This document shows, piece after piece, positions 1-5,377 of a stretch of DNA of 9,188 nucleotides. The stretch lies in contig RFJG01000069.1 of the NCBI GenBank assembly GCA_003694965.1, positions 1-9,188 of the forward strand, written 5' to 3'. The stretch comes from Methanobacteriota archaeon (GTDB lineage Archaea; Micrarchaeota; Micrarchaeia; Anstonellales; J096). The notes below the pieces were generated by a model. It was not told the DNA's origin, searched no databases, and saw nothing but the letters and a program-made list of their open reading frames with translations. Position 1 is the stretch's first letter; each line of letters starts with the position of its first letter. The position numbers were made by a program, and so were the translations under genes.

Positions 1-578
1 GGTGTCCCTCTCCCGTCGCTGTCCCTTTCCTTATTGTATAATATGTATATTGGCATTATGTTGGCTTCCAGTGTGCAGCTTGCCTGGAACCCCTCCAATG
101 GGAAATCCAAGTATGATTTGTTATTCCCTTCTATGACCTGGACAGCATATTTGTATGAGTTGGCGCAGTACTCCATAGCGGTGTTAAAATCCGCGAAAGT
201 CGGCCCTTGCCCAAGGCCAAGGTTTTGTATGAAAGTGCTGTCATCCTTTTGCATATCCGTCACTTTTTCTATGTCGCTTTTGTTCAATGGGTCAACATCC
301 ACATAGCTACAATTTCCTCCAATAAGGGAGGTATCTGCGAAGAAGAAAGAGCCAGATGTCTTGTTTTGGCAATAATAAACCCTGCACAAAGGTGCTGCCG
401 TATTTTTTAGACTTATGTTTATTATGTAGGTAGAGGGAGAAACTCCATATATGGCTTCATCAACATATTTTGATGCGAGTTTTTGCACACCATACTGAGA
501 GCATCCAGCTAATAGTATGAAAACTCCGAGTATTAGCACATAAGTTAGCAGGTAAATACGTGGCTTTCCCATTTCCAT
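1..578 (-). CDS. Predicted lipoprotein of unknown function, C-terminus beyond left edge
   Basis: An uninterrupted minus-strand frame runs from ATG at 578 to the left edge (192 codons, no stop). Residues 8-26 form a hydrophobic signal segment ending in the lipobox LLAGC. Cys26 would be lipidated, placing the protein on the outer face of the membrane. The mature part has five further cysteines (C65, C70, C90, C138, C168), which suits disulfides in an extracellular protein. The visible part ends in a region containing MPIYILYNK. No family was recognised. A second in-frame ATG at 572 is also possible: a GGGAG motif (582-586) lies 3 nt before the first and 9 nt before the second. Codon use and reading-frame length support a real gene. 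The missing end may contain the defining domain. Confidence 0.75.
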   Translation of the reverse strand, partial: MEMGKPRIYLLTYVLILGVFILLAGCSQYGVQKLASKYVDEAIYGVSPSTYIINISLKNTAAPLCRVYYCQNKTSGSFFFADTSLIGGNCSYVDVDPLNKSDIEKVTDMQKDDSTFIQNLGLGQGPTFADFNTAMEYCANSYKYAVQVIEGNNKSYLDFPLEGFQASCTLEANIMPIYILYNKERDSDGRGT

Positions 579-600
579 TAACTCCCTTTTCTATTACTGT

Positions 601-609
601 TTTTTTAAA
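601..609 (-). promoter_or_regulatory. TATA-like box for the lipoprotein gene at 1-578
   Basis: On the minus strand this reads TTTAAAAAA. Its centre is about 27 bp before the ATG at 578, the usual archaeal TATA-to-start-site distance, so transcription could begin at or next to the start codon. An alternative A/T box at about 634-650 would give a longer leader that includes the GGGAG motif. Confidence 0.4.
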
Positions 610-636
610 CCGATGCCGTCTTGGCCCGGAGTAAAG

Positions 637-646
637 TTTAAAAATA
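637..646 (+). promoter_or_regulatory. TATA-like box for the operon starting at 676
   Basis: TTTAAAAATA is centred at about 641. A start site 26 bp downstream would fall near 667, giving a leader of about 8 nt before ATG 676. It lies in the divergent spacer shared with the minus-strand lipoprotein gene. Confidence 0.4.
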
Positions 647-675
647 CACGCCCCGTTAAACATTCGGTGAGAAAA

Positions 676-1080
676 ATGCACAATGTAGGTCTTTTGGAAA
701 GAGTAATTAGAGTTATACTGGGTCTTATAGCAATTATAATAGCACTGAACCCAACATCCTTCTCCTTACCGGATTGGGGTGCTGCCGTTCTCATTGTTGT
801 TGGAGCCGGCCTCGTAATAACAGGGCTTATAGCATACTGCCCCATATTTGCGCTTCTCAACATCAATACATGCGAGGAATGCAAATATGAAGAGGAATCT
901 GCACAGTCCTCTGCTATGACATACACTATTGGGAAAGTTGCAAAGAAGCCAGCAAGGAAAAAGGCAGCAGCTAAGAAGGCAACAACGAAGAGGAAATCAG
1001 CAAAAAAGACTACTAGGAAGAAGCCAGCAAAGAGGAAAACAGCTAAGAAAACAGCTAAGAAAACAACAAGGAAGAAGTAA
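676..1080 (+). CDS. YgaP-like (DUF2892) two-helix membrane protein with histone-H1-like basic tail
   Basis: 134 residues. The N-terminal part matches the DUF2892/YgaP transmembrane pattern: NVGLLERVIRVILG opens helix 1 (about 9-27), and helix 2 (about 36-56) is followed by CPIFALLNINTCEEC with C55, C66 and C69. Residues 86-134 are a low-complexity tail of K, R, A, T and P with about 26 basic residues in 49, like histone H1 or bacterial Hc1-type tails. Arg9 and Arg12 before helix 1 suggest the N-terminus is inside; with two helices the tail is then also cytoplasmic and could bind DNA or rRNA. ATG 676 was chosen because the family starts here and GGTGAG (666-671) lies 4 nt upstream. An in-frame ATG at 613 would add 21 atypical residues. 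It leads an operon, ending 8 nt before the next gene. The family's role is unknown; membrane-nucleoid tethering is inference. Confidence 0.85.
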   Translation: MHNVGLLERVIRVILGLIAIIIALNPTSFSLPDWGAAVLIVVGAGLVITGLIAYCPIFALLNINTCEECKYEEESAQSSAMTYTIGKVAKKPARKKAAAKKATTKRKSAKKTTRKKPAKRKTAKKTAKKTTRKK

Positions 1081-1088
1081 GTGGTAGC

Positions 1089-1925
1089 ATGCTTCTCTTA
1101 GCAACACTTCTTTCACTTCTTCTTTTTTCATCTGGCTGTGTATCAACAGCGCCTAATAAGTGTACGAGCAACGCAGATTGCAAGGATTGGCAATACTGCA
1201 ATGCATCAAGTTCTTATTGTGCTCCAAAAGAGGGCAGATGTTTTAGCAGTAGCGACTGTGAGAAATGGCAGGAATGCAGCACAGCATCCCACCTCTGTGT
1301 TGCCAAACCTGGATCTTGCGAGAGCAACGCAGATTGTGAATCTTGGCAGGAATGTAATACTGCTGCAAATCAATGTGTTGTTGCGCAAGGCTTCTGCGAA
1401 GATGATAGTAATTGCGCCTCCCAAGAGACTTGTAATCAAGATACTCATGTATGCGAACTCAAGGAAGGCCTATGCAGGACAGACTTTGATTGCCCTACTT
1501 CTTGGCAAGTGTGCGTTAGCCAGAGGTGCCAACCAATAGAGGGAAGGTGCAATACAAATGCTGATTGCAACCCCTATGAGGACTGCAACACAAAGACAAA
1601 CACGTGTGAGCCAAGAGAGGGATTCTGCAACATAGATAGTGATTGCGATAATTGGCAATACTGTGATGTCAATGCCAAGAAGTGCGCTCCATTGCCAGGC
1701 TATTGCGACTCAACCTCATCTTGTAATGATTGGGAATACTGTTCTCCAACAGAGCATGTGTGCACTCCAAACAAAGGGAGATGCAATGTCAACAGCGACT
1801 GTAATGATTGGGAATACTGTAATCAAGCAAAGAGAGAGTGCGTTCCAGAACCCGGAAGGTGCAACAGCGATAGCGACTGCTCTTCTGGCCAGGTTTGCGA
1901 TGTTGGCAAGAGACAGTGCATATGA
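1089..1925 (+). CDS. Lipoprotein made of ten cysteine-rich repeats
   Basis: 278 residues. A short signal peptide ends in the lipobox FSSGC (Cys17). From C25 to the end the protein is ten tandem units with the pattern C-x5-C-x5-C-x6-C-x6 (26 residues), typically C-x-S/N-x-x-D-C-x-x-W-Q/E-x-C-N and ending in a conserved G before the next unit. Unit 5 is irregular (25 residues); unit 10 stops after its fourth Cys. This gives 40 repeat cysteines, two likely disulfides per unit, so a rigid surface stalk or binding array outside the cell is probable. Similar Cys-rich EGF/Dickkopf-like repeats occur in secreted proteins, but no specific family or ligand can be assigned. The gene starts 8 nt after the H1-tailed membrane protein and its stop overlaps the next ATG (ATGA), so the three are co-transcribed. 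The ribosome site is weak (GTGGT at 1081). Confidence 0.85.
   Translation: MLLLATLLSLLLFSSGCVSTAPNKCTSNADCKDWQYCNASSSYCAPKEGRCFSSSDCEKWQECSTASHLCVAKPGSCESNADCESWQECNTAANQCVVAQGFCEDDSNCASQETCNQDTHVCELKEGLCRTDFDCPTSWQVCVSQRCQPIEGRCNTNADCNPYEDCNTKTNTCEPREGFCNIDSDCDNWQYCDVNAKKCAPLPGYCDSTSSCNDWEYCSPTEHVCTPNKGRCNVNSDCNDWEYCNQAKRECVPEPGRCNSDSDCSSGQVCDVGKRQCI
1161..1922 (+). repeat. Tandem 78-bp coding repeats (10 units)
   Basis: These are the DNA units behind the 26-residue cysteine repeats. Most units have diverged, but neighbouring units 8 and 9 share an identical 21-bp stretch (1722-1742 and 1800-1820), exactly 78 bp apart. That points to recent duplication or gene conversion within the array. 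Confidence 0.8.
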
Positions 1926-2494
1926 TAATTGGCATAGACCTTGCCAAGGATGGAAACAAGACAGGCATAGCTTACTTCGTTGATGGCTCCATTAGGACGG
2001 CAACACTTACATCCATTGAGGAGGTTATTTCAATCTCCCTCCATTTCAAGATGGCATACATAGATGCTCCCCTATCGTTACCTTATGACAGGAAATCTAT
2101 AGATCATAACAATGGCAACAACCATAGGCAATGCGACAAGATGCTGTTGTTAAGGCATGTTCGCTTTTTTCCCATCTCTCTTGGCCCTATGAGAGAGCTA
2201 ACGAGGGAGGGGATAAAGCTTTCTTCAGCTCTTTCTTCCCACCATCTTTTTGTTCACGAGGCTTTCCCAGGAGCTTTTTATGATGCCTTCTCTATTGATA
2301 GGAAGGACATCAAAGAACAGAAGATTATCTACAAGAAACTTGGATTTACAACAAGAGCAAAGAATCAACACGAGAGCGATGCGATAGCGTGCCTATTAAC
2401 TGGCTTGCTAGATACGAGAGGAGAGGTAGAGCATTACTATGGGCTAGATGGATGTATAGCAGTGCCGCGCCCTTATACAAAAGCCCTTCTCTGA
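1922..2494 (+). CDS. DUF429 family protein, putative RNase H-fold nuclease
   Basis: 190 residues. Family signatures in order: GIDLA at 4-8, IDAPLSLP at 47-54, the R-x-C-D segment at 69-72, HEAFPGA at 112-118 (usually VIEVYPGA), HESDAIACLLTG at 150-161, and DGCIAVPRP near the C-terminus. Acidic residues D6, D48, E113 and D153 are candidates for the metal-binding centre expected of an RNase H-like fold; DUF429 is described as a predicted nuclease without an established substrate. ATG 1922 was chosen because GIDLA is normally at the extreme N-terminus and the start overlaps the previous stop by 4 nt (ATGA). An in-frame ATG at 1895 would add nine residues inside the previous gene. The tail of this gene overlaps the convergent small gene by 22 nt. 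The family assignment is firm; the activity is predicted. Confidence 0.85.
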   Translation: MIIGIDLAKDGNKTGIAYFVDGSIRTATLTSIEEVISISLHFKMAYIDAPLSLPYDRKSIDHNNGNNHRQCDKMLLLRHVRFFPISLGPMRELTREGIKLSSALSSHHLFVHEAFPGAFYDAFSIDRKDIKEQKIIYKKLGFTTRAKNQHESDAIACLLTGLLDTRGEVEHYYGLDGCIAVPRPYTKALL

Positions 2495-2754
2495 CGTCCT
2501 GGTTGTTTTGGATTTTCTTCTTTTAGTTGTGGCCATAGTTTAGCAATAGCTAATATGGTACTCACATTAGGGTAATTGTGTTGTTGCGTGCTTAGCTTGT
2601 ATGCTTCTTGTGTGGGGTTTCCGGTAGTCCTTACCCCTGTTAGGTCGGGCACTTTGTTTCCCAATACTTTCTCTGCCATGAGTTGGTTTATGGTAGCTTT
2701 AGTTGTTTGTTGCCTTCCTCGTCTCTGTGTCTCTCCGCCCACCTCTATACTCAT
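2473..2754 (-). CDS. Small hydrophilic protein, unrecognised
   Basis: 93 residues, no family recognised. The sequence is rich in Q, K and R with no membrane segment or signal peptide. The N-terminal 20 residues and the last ten (PGRQRRAFV) are strongly basic. The middle (about 60-78, containing NVSTILAIAKLWPQL) could form an amphipathic helix, so binding to nucleic acid or to a partner protein is possible but unproven. Support for a real gene: a full-length frame, codon use like the neighbours (AGA/AGG, ATA), and a TATA-like box (2778-2785) whose centre is 27 bp before the ATG. Against: no homology seen and a 22-nt convergent overlap with the DUF429 gene. Confidence 0.55.
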   Translation of the reverse strand: MSIEVGGETQRRGRQQTTKATINQLMAEKVLGNKVPDLTGVRTTGNPTQEAYKLSTQQHNYPNVSTILAIAKLWPQLKEENPKQPGRQRRAFV

Positions 2755-2777
2755 GTATACCTATTGATAACGCTTCC

Positions 2778-2785
2778 TTAAAAAT
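2778..2785. promoter_or_regulatory. Shared TATA-like box of two divergent genes
   Basis: TTAAAAAT lies in the 52-bp spacer between the divergent ATGs at 2754 (minus) and 2807 (plus). Its centre (2781.5) is about 27 bp from one and 25 bp from the other. This is the only strong A/T box there, so it may serve both directions and produce leaderless or nearly leaderless mRNAs. Confidence 0.5.
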
Positions 2786-2806
2786 CTTTCCAACATACAT
2801 AGGCTC

Positions 2807-3811
2807 ATGTTCAACAAGCGACTCTTGATGTCCTTTGCTTTGTTAATTGCGTTGTTTGGTTGCCTTGGGAGCAGCTCCTCAACAAAGACGGAGCAGGTTG
2901 TCAAGGGAGACTACTCCCTACATGTAATCTCTAATACAGAGGTTCCTTTTGTTGAAGAATATACCCCTCTAGATAACACGACAGTGACAACAGTCAATGT
3001 AAGCGAGGTTCTTGATTACAATAAGGATACTTCTCTTCCATTGGATATTTTCTTCTTCAATGCCTCATCTGAGACAGAAGACGGCAGAGTAGTAGTAATA
3101 AGGAAAGGAGACTATGATGTTGCTATTGTCTCTGTCCCTCAATCAGAGGTGGAGAGGGCAGCAGCTCTTATACAGTCAGTTTCGGATGATGTGGAGCTTT
3201 TCATAATACCATCTGCTGAAAGAGCAGAGGAAGCAGCATCAGTAGCATCTTACCTCTATGTTGGTTATGTGGCAGTACCTAATTACAAGAGCCCTGCCTT
3301 GGATGCAATAAAAGCAAAGTTCAAGGACAGGATAAAAGTCTTTGAGAACGGCGACTCTTTCTCAGAGCAGGGCATAGACTTCACAGTTACTTCTCCTTTC
3401 CCAGGGGAGCTTTCTTCTGACGGCAATAATGCCATATCCTTCCTAATGGAGGACAGGAATTTCAGCGCCTTCTTCTCAACAGACATAGAGGGAGGAGCTA
3501 TTTCCAAGATAGTCAACACAATTTCCTTGGACAAGGTTAACATACTAGAGGTTCCGAATTATGGTAGAGGTCTAGGCCAATCAACAGCTCCAGCAATAAC
3601 GCTATTCTTCAATAAGCTAAAGCCAGATGTGGCAATATTCGAGGGTTTGCCAATAGACTTCGCTCAAGTATCAATAAGGGGAGACCCAAGGGACTATCCT
3701 GTGAGGTATCTTGAGCAGCTCAACTCAACCTTGTATGGTGTTGGCAACAACGACTCAATTAAGGTAACTTATGACGGCACATCTTATAATGTAACTTCTA
3801 ATGGTGAATAA
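2807..3811 (+). CDS. Lipoprotein with degenerate ComEC-like metallo-beta-lactamase fold
   Basis: 334 residues. The signal peptide ends in LFGC (Cys19), so this is a surface lipoprotein with a Ser/Thr-rich linker after it. From about 78 to 285 the layout resembles the MBL domain of ComEC-type proteins: LDIFFFNASSETEDGRVVVI (the opening strand pair), LFIIPSAERAEEAASVAS where the family has THxHxDHxGG, NNAISFLMEDRNFSAFFSTDIEGGA (family: N-x-S-L-V-L ... L-L-T-G-D), and ILEVPNYGRG where the family has VPHHGS. Every usual metal-binding His is absent; D226 in STDIEG is the only acidic ligand-like residue left. It is therefore probably a non-catalytic relative acting as a binding or structural protein. 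Start: ATG 2807 is about 25 bp after the TATA-like box, implying a leaderless transcript. It ends 2 nt before pyrH. The fold call rests on pattern similarity only. Confidence 0.65.
   Translation: MFNKRLLMSFALLIALFGCLGSSSSTKTEQVVKGDYSLHVISNTEVPFVEEYTPLDNTTVTTVNVSEVLDYNKDTSLPLDIFFFNASSETEDGRVVVIRKGDYDVAIVSVPQSEVERAAALIQSVSDDVELFIIPSAERAEEAASVASYLYVGYVAVPNYKSPALDAIKAKFKDRIKVFENGDSFSEQGIDFTVTSPFPGELSSDGNNAISFLMEDRNFSAFFSTDIEGGAISKIVNTISLDKVNILEVPNYGRGLGQSTAPAITLFFNKLKPDVAIFEGLPIDFAQVSIRGDPRDYPVRYLEQLNSTLYGVGNNDSIKVTYDGTSYNVTSNGE
3803..3807 (+). promoter_or_regulatory. Ribosome binding site of pyrH
   Basis: GGTGA sits 6 nt before ATG 3814, inside the last codons of the preceding lipoprotein gene. 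It fixes the start and shows that translation of the second gene can initiate within the joint mRNA. Confidence 0.65.
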
Positions 3812-3813
3812 TA

Positions 3814-4500
3814 ATGACAACTAATAACGAGAGTGTTGTGGTTTCTTTGGGAGGTAGTGTCATAAACCCTGGCGAGCCTAATATGGAATTTGTCAGGAGC
3901 GTTAGCAATGTCTTCAATGATTTTGAGGGAAAATTAGGTATAATAACCGGAGGGGGTACGTATGCCCGTGTCTATGCATCTGCAATAAGGGAGTTATCCC
4001 ATAATGAGTTCTTTGCTGATGAAGTTGCCATAATGGAGACAAAGCAGAATGCCCTCATAATGATATCTGCTCTGAGAGATGTCTGTCCCTATGTTCCTGA
4101 AACGCTAAGAGAGGCCGTGTCTCTCCTAGACACCTATGGCAAGGTTGTTCTGGGGGGTGCATTTCCGGGCATAACGACAGATGCTGTTTCAGTGATGTTG
4201 GCAGAGGTAACAAAGGCAAAGCGCGTTGTTAATGTTAGCAATACATACGGCGTTTATGACAAGAACCCCAAGAAATACAAGGATGCCAAGAAGTTTGATG
4301 AGATGTCGTTGGATGAACTTCTTTCACTAGCTTATGAGAACGATAAGAGGAGTGCCGGCGAGCATTTCATATTTGACCTATTAGCTTGTAAGCTTGCAGT
4401 AAGGTCTTCTATAGAGGTGCATTTTGTCCCCAACAATTTAGAGGATATTCACAATGCTCTCAGAGGGAGGAGCCATTCAGGGACTGTTGCGAGGCCTTAG
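3814..4500 (+). CDS. pyrH: UMP kinase, archaeal type
   Basis: Phosphorylates UMP to UDP with ATP in the cytoplasm, feeding UTP/CTP synthesis. 228 residues, the usual length for the archaeal enzyme of the amino-acid-kinase superfamily. Motifs: SLGGS at 11-15 (the archaeal form of the N-terminal phosphate-binding loop), GGGTYAR at 46-52, TKQNA at 76-80 (family T/R-x-N-A), GGAFPGITTDA at 114-124 (UMP site and catalytic region), NVSNTYGVYDKNPKKY at 140-155 (nucleotide-binding loop) and HSGTV at 221-225 near the C-terminus. It is the second gene of a pair with the MBL-fold lipoprotein, 2 nt after its stop, with its own GGTGA site. Its stop codon overlaps the convergent PUA-like gene by 4 nt. No unusual substitutions were seen; it looks active. 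Confidence 0.93.
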   Translation: MTTNNESVVVSLGGSVINPGEPNMEFVRSVSNVFNDFEGKLGIITGGGTYARVYASAIRELSHNEFFADEVAIMETKQNALIMISALRDVCPYVPETLREAVSLLDTYGKVVLGGAFPGITTDAVSVMLAEVTKAKRVVNVSNTYGVYDKNPKKYKDAKKFDEMSLDELLSLAYENDKRSAGEHFIFDLLACKLAVRSSIEVHFVPNNLEDIHNALRGRSHSGTVARP

Positions 4501-4877
4501 ATCCTCCTAACCTTGGGAATTTGATTTATGAGCTGGCCGTCTTTGACAAGGCCACATCCAAGGCAGGAACTACCTTGCATTACAACTACGAAACCCCTTT
4601 TATTTCCTCCAATTCTTATGTCTTCTCCTCTTGCATATGCTAGGGCTTCCTTTTTGGTCAAGCTTATGACATTCCTTATTGCCAGCCCTCCATAAAGCTG
4701 GAGGAAATTGCTCGTTGGCTTATAGCCAATATCGCTTTTCTTGGCTGCTATGAGGCCGTATTTCTCTCCCTCTTTTTTGCCGCTATATGCTATGACTTTC
4801 TTGCTACCTTCTTCGAGCTCCAAAAAATAAGGGAGGGAGATGCCGAACCTCTCAAGCAAGTAGCTCCTGAAATTCAT
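4497..4877 (-). CDS. Stand-alone PUA-like RNA-binding protein (C-terminal domain type of NOL1/NOP2/Fmu methyltransferases)
   Basis: 126 residues. The sequence follows the small domain found at the C-terminus of RsmF/NOL1/NOP2-type RNA m5C methyltransferases (Methyltranf_PUA; archaeal free-standing forms fall in COG3270): RFGISLPYF at 10-18, GLIAAKKSDIGYKPTSNFLQLYGG at about 41-64, the segment NVISLTKKEALAYARGEDI at 69-87, then GFVVVMQGSSCLGCGLVKDGQLINQIPK. The family normally ends with a GxGxxKxGxxKNxxPK pattern, which is present. No SAM-binding domain is fused, so it presumably binds rRNA or tRNA or assists a methyltransferase encoded elsewhere. It contains C105 and C108 in SCLGCG. Its ATG overlaps the ferredoxin stop (ATGA), so the two are translationally coupled. 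Confidence 0.8.
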   Translation of the reverse strand: MNFRSYLLERFGISLPYFLELEEGSKKVIAYSGKKEGEKYGLIAAKKSDIGYKPTSNFLQLYGGLAIRNVISLTKKEALAYARGEDIRIGGNKRGFVVVMQGSSCLGCGLVKDGQLINQIPKVRRI

Positions 4878-5146
4878 TGCTTTACCTTTACTTCGCCGCC
4901 CTTTATCTTAGTTATGCACAGGAGCCTCTGGTCCTCGCTGGCGCCCATCATTTCAAGCATCTGCTTTTCATAGTCTGATGGCTCTTCAAGGTTTTCCTTG
5001 CCCTCTACTATGTGGCTTAGACAGCTACCGCACACTCCTTCGTGGCATGCGAAGAGTATGGAACTCTGCCCATCCAATTTCCCAAGGTTTTCCCCATCGG
5101 GCACATCTACCCATTTGTCATCGTTGATAATATAGACTTTTGCCAT
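4874..5146 (-). CDS. [2Fe-2S] ferredoxin
   Basis: 90 residues, a plant-type ferredoxin of the usual length. Cluster ligands are C34, C39 and C42 (CHEGVCGSC, the C-x4-C-x2-C loop) and C77 in RLLCITKI. The stretch from about 48 to 76 (EGKENLEEPSDYEKQML ... EDQRLLC) is the usual acidic helix and loop before the fourth ligand. It would be a soluble cytoplasmic one-electron carrier; its partner is unknown. ATG 5146 was chosen because the family starts at MAKVYI and a TATA-like box is centred 26 bp upstream. The open frame continues further upstream through the tRNA gene, which cannot be coding here. There is no clear ribosome site, consistent with a leaderless mRNA. It is followed, with 4-nt overlap, by the PUA-like gene. 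Confidence 0.88.
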   Translation of the reverse strand: MAKVYIINDDKWVDVPDGENLGKLDGQSSILFACHEGVCGSCLSHIVEGKENLEEPSDYEKQMLEMMGASEDQRLLCITKIKGGEVKVKQ

Positions 5147-5162
5147 AGCGTGCTTTGAGTTA

Positions 5163-5181
5163 AAACACTTTAAAAGTGTTT
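5163..5181. promoter_or_regulatory. Palindromic TATA element between ferredoxin and tRNA-Ser genes
   Basis: Perfect 9-bp arms AAACACTTT and AAAGTGTTT flank a central A at 5172. The core TTTAAAA is a TATA-like box readable on both strands. Its centre is 26 bp from the ferredoxin ATG (5146) and 30 bp before the tRNA 5' end (5202), so both genes probably use it. The symmetry would also suit a dimeric regulator. Confidence 0.55.
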
Positions 5182-5201
5182 CTTCAATAGCTACTAGTAT
5201 T

Positions 5202-5284
5202 GCCGGGGTGGCGGAGCGGTTAACGCGCCGGACTCGAGATCCGGTGTCCGTAAGGACGCAGGGGTTCGAATCCCTTCCCCGGCG
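5202..5284 (+). tRNA. tRNA-Ser (anticodon CGA)
   Basis: 83-nt class II tRNA that folds by hand. Acceptor GCCGGGG (5202-5208) pairs with CCCCGGC (5277-5283), with discriminator G at 5284 as usual for serine. The D arm has GGTTAA in its loop. The anticodon stem CCGGA/TCCGG (5228-5232, 5240-5244) encloses loop CTCGAGA, giving anticodon CGA at 5235-5237, which reads UCG. A long variable arm (GTCC/GGAC, 5246-5257) and the T arm with TTCGAAT loop (5265-5271) follow. No intron is present. CCA is not encoded and must be added after transcription. Confidence 0.95.
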
Positions 5285-5286
5285 AC

Positions 5287-5291
5287 TTTTT
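5287..5291 (+). terminator. T-run terminator of the tRNA gene
   Basis: Five T's begin 3 nt after the tRNA discriminator base, with a second T5 run at 5302-5306. Short T-runs are the typical archaeal transcription stop signal. Confidence 0.5.
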
Positions 5292-5322
5292 GCTCTCAAT
5301 ATTTTTGCTATTATTTGCAAGG

Positions 5323-5345
5323 CTCCACGAACGTAGTGAGTGGAG
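5323..5345. repeat. Hairpin with GAACnnAGTGAG motif, copy 1
   Basis: Arms CTCCAC (5323-5328) and GTGGAG (5340-5345) enclose a loop that carries GAACGTAGTGAG (5329-5340). The motif recurs in the next hairpin on a different stem. Confidence 0.6.
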
Positions 5346-5346
5346 A

Positions 5347-5377
5347 GAAGGGATGAGAACCAAGTGAGAATCCCTTC
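5347..5377. repeat. Hairpin with GAACnnAGTGAG motif, copy 2
   Basis: Arms GAAGGGAT (5347-5354) and ATCCCTTC (5370-5377) enclose a 15-nt loop carrying GAACCAAGTGA, the motif ending at 5368. The right arm is part of the second copy of the tRNA 3' end. Confidence 0.6.

Noticed and set aside
613..675. Upstream in-frame ATG at 613 for the H1-tailed membrane protein
   Set aside because: The added 21 residues do not fit the DUF2892 family start, the TATA-like box lies inside them, and GGTGAG precedes ATG 676.
594..926. 110-residue minus-strand frame opposite the membrane protein gene
   Set aside because: Shadow of the plus-strand gene, with no family features, and it would cross the divergent promoter region.
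1895..1921. Upstream in-frame ATG at 1895 for the DUF429 gene
   Set aside because: It would lie inside the previous gene and precede the conserved MIIGIDLA start; the ATGA overlap start at 1922 is more natural.
1161..1922. Regular 78-bp repeats considered as a CRISPR-like array
   Set aside because: The whole array is one open frame with conserved cysteine spacing; there are no constant repeats with variable spacers.
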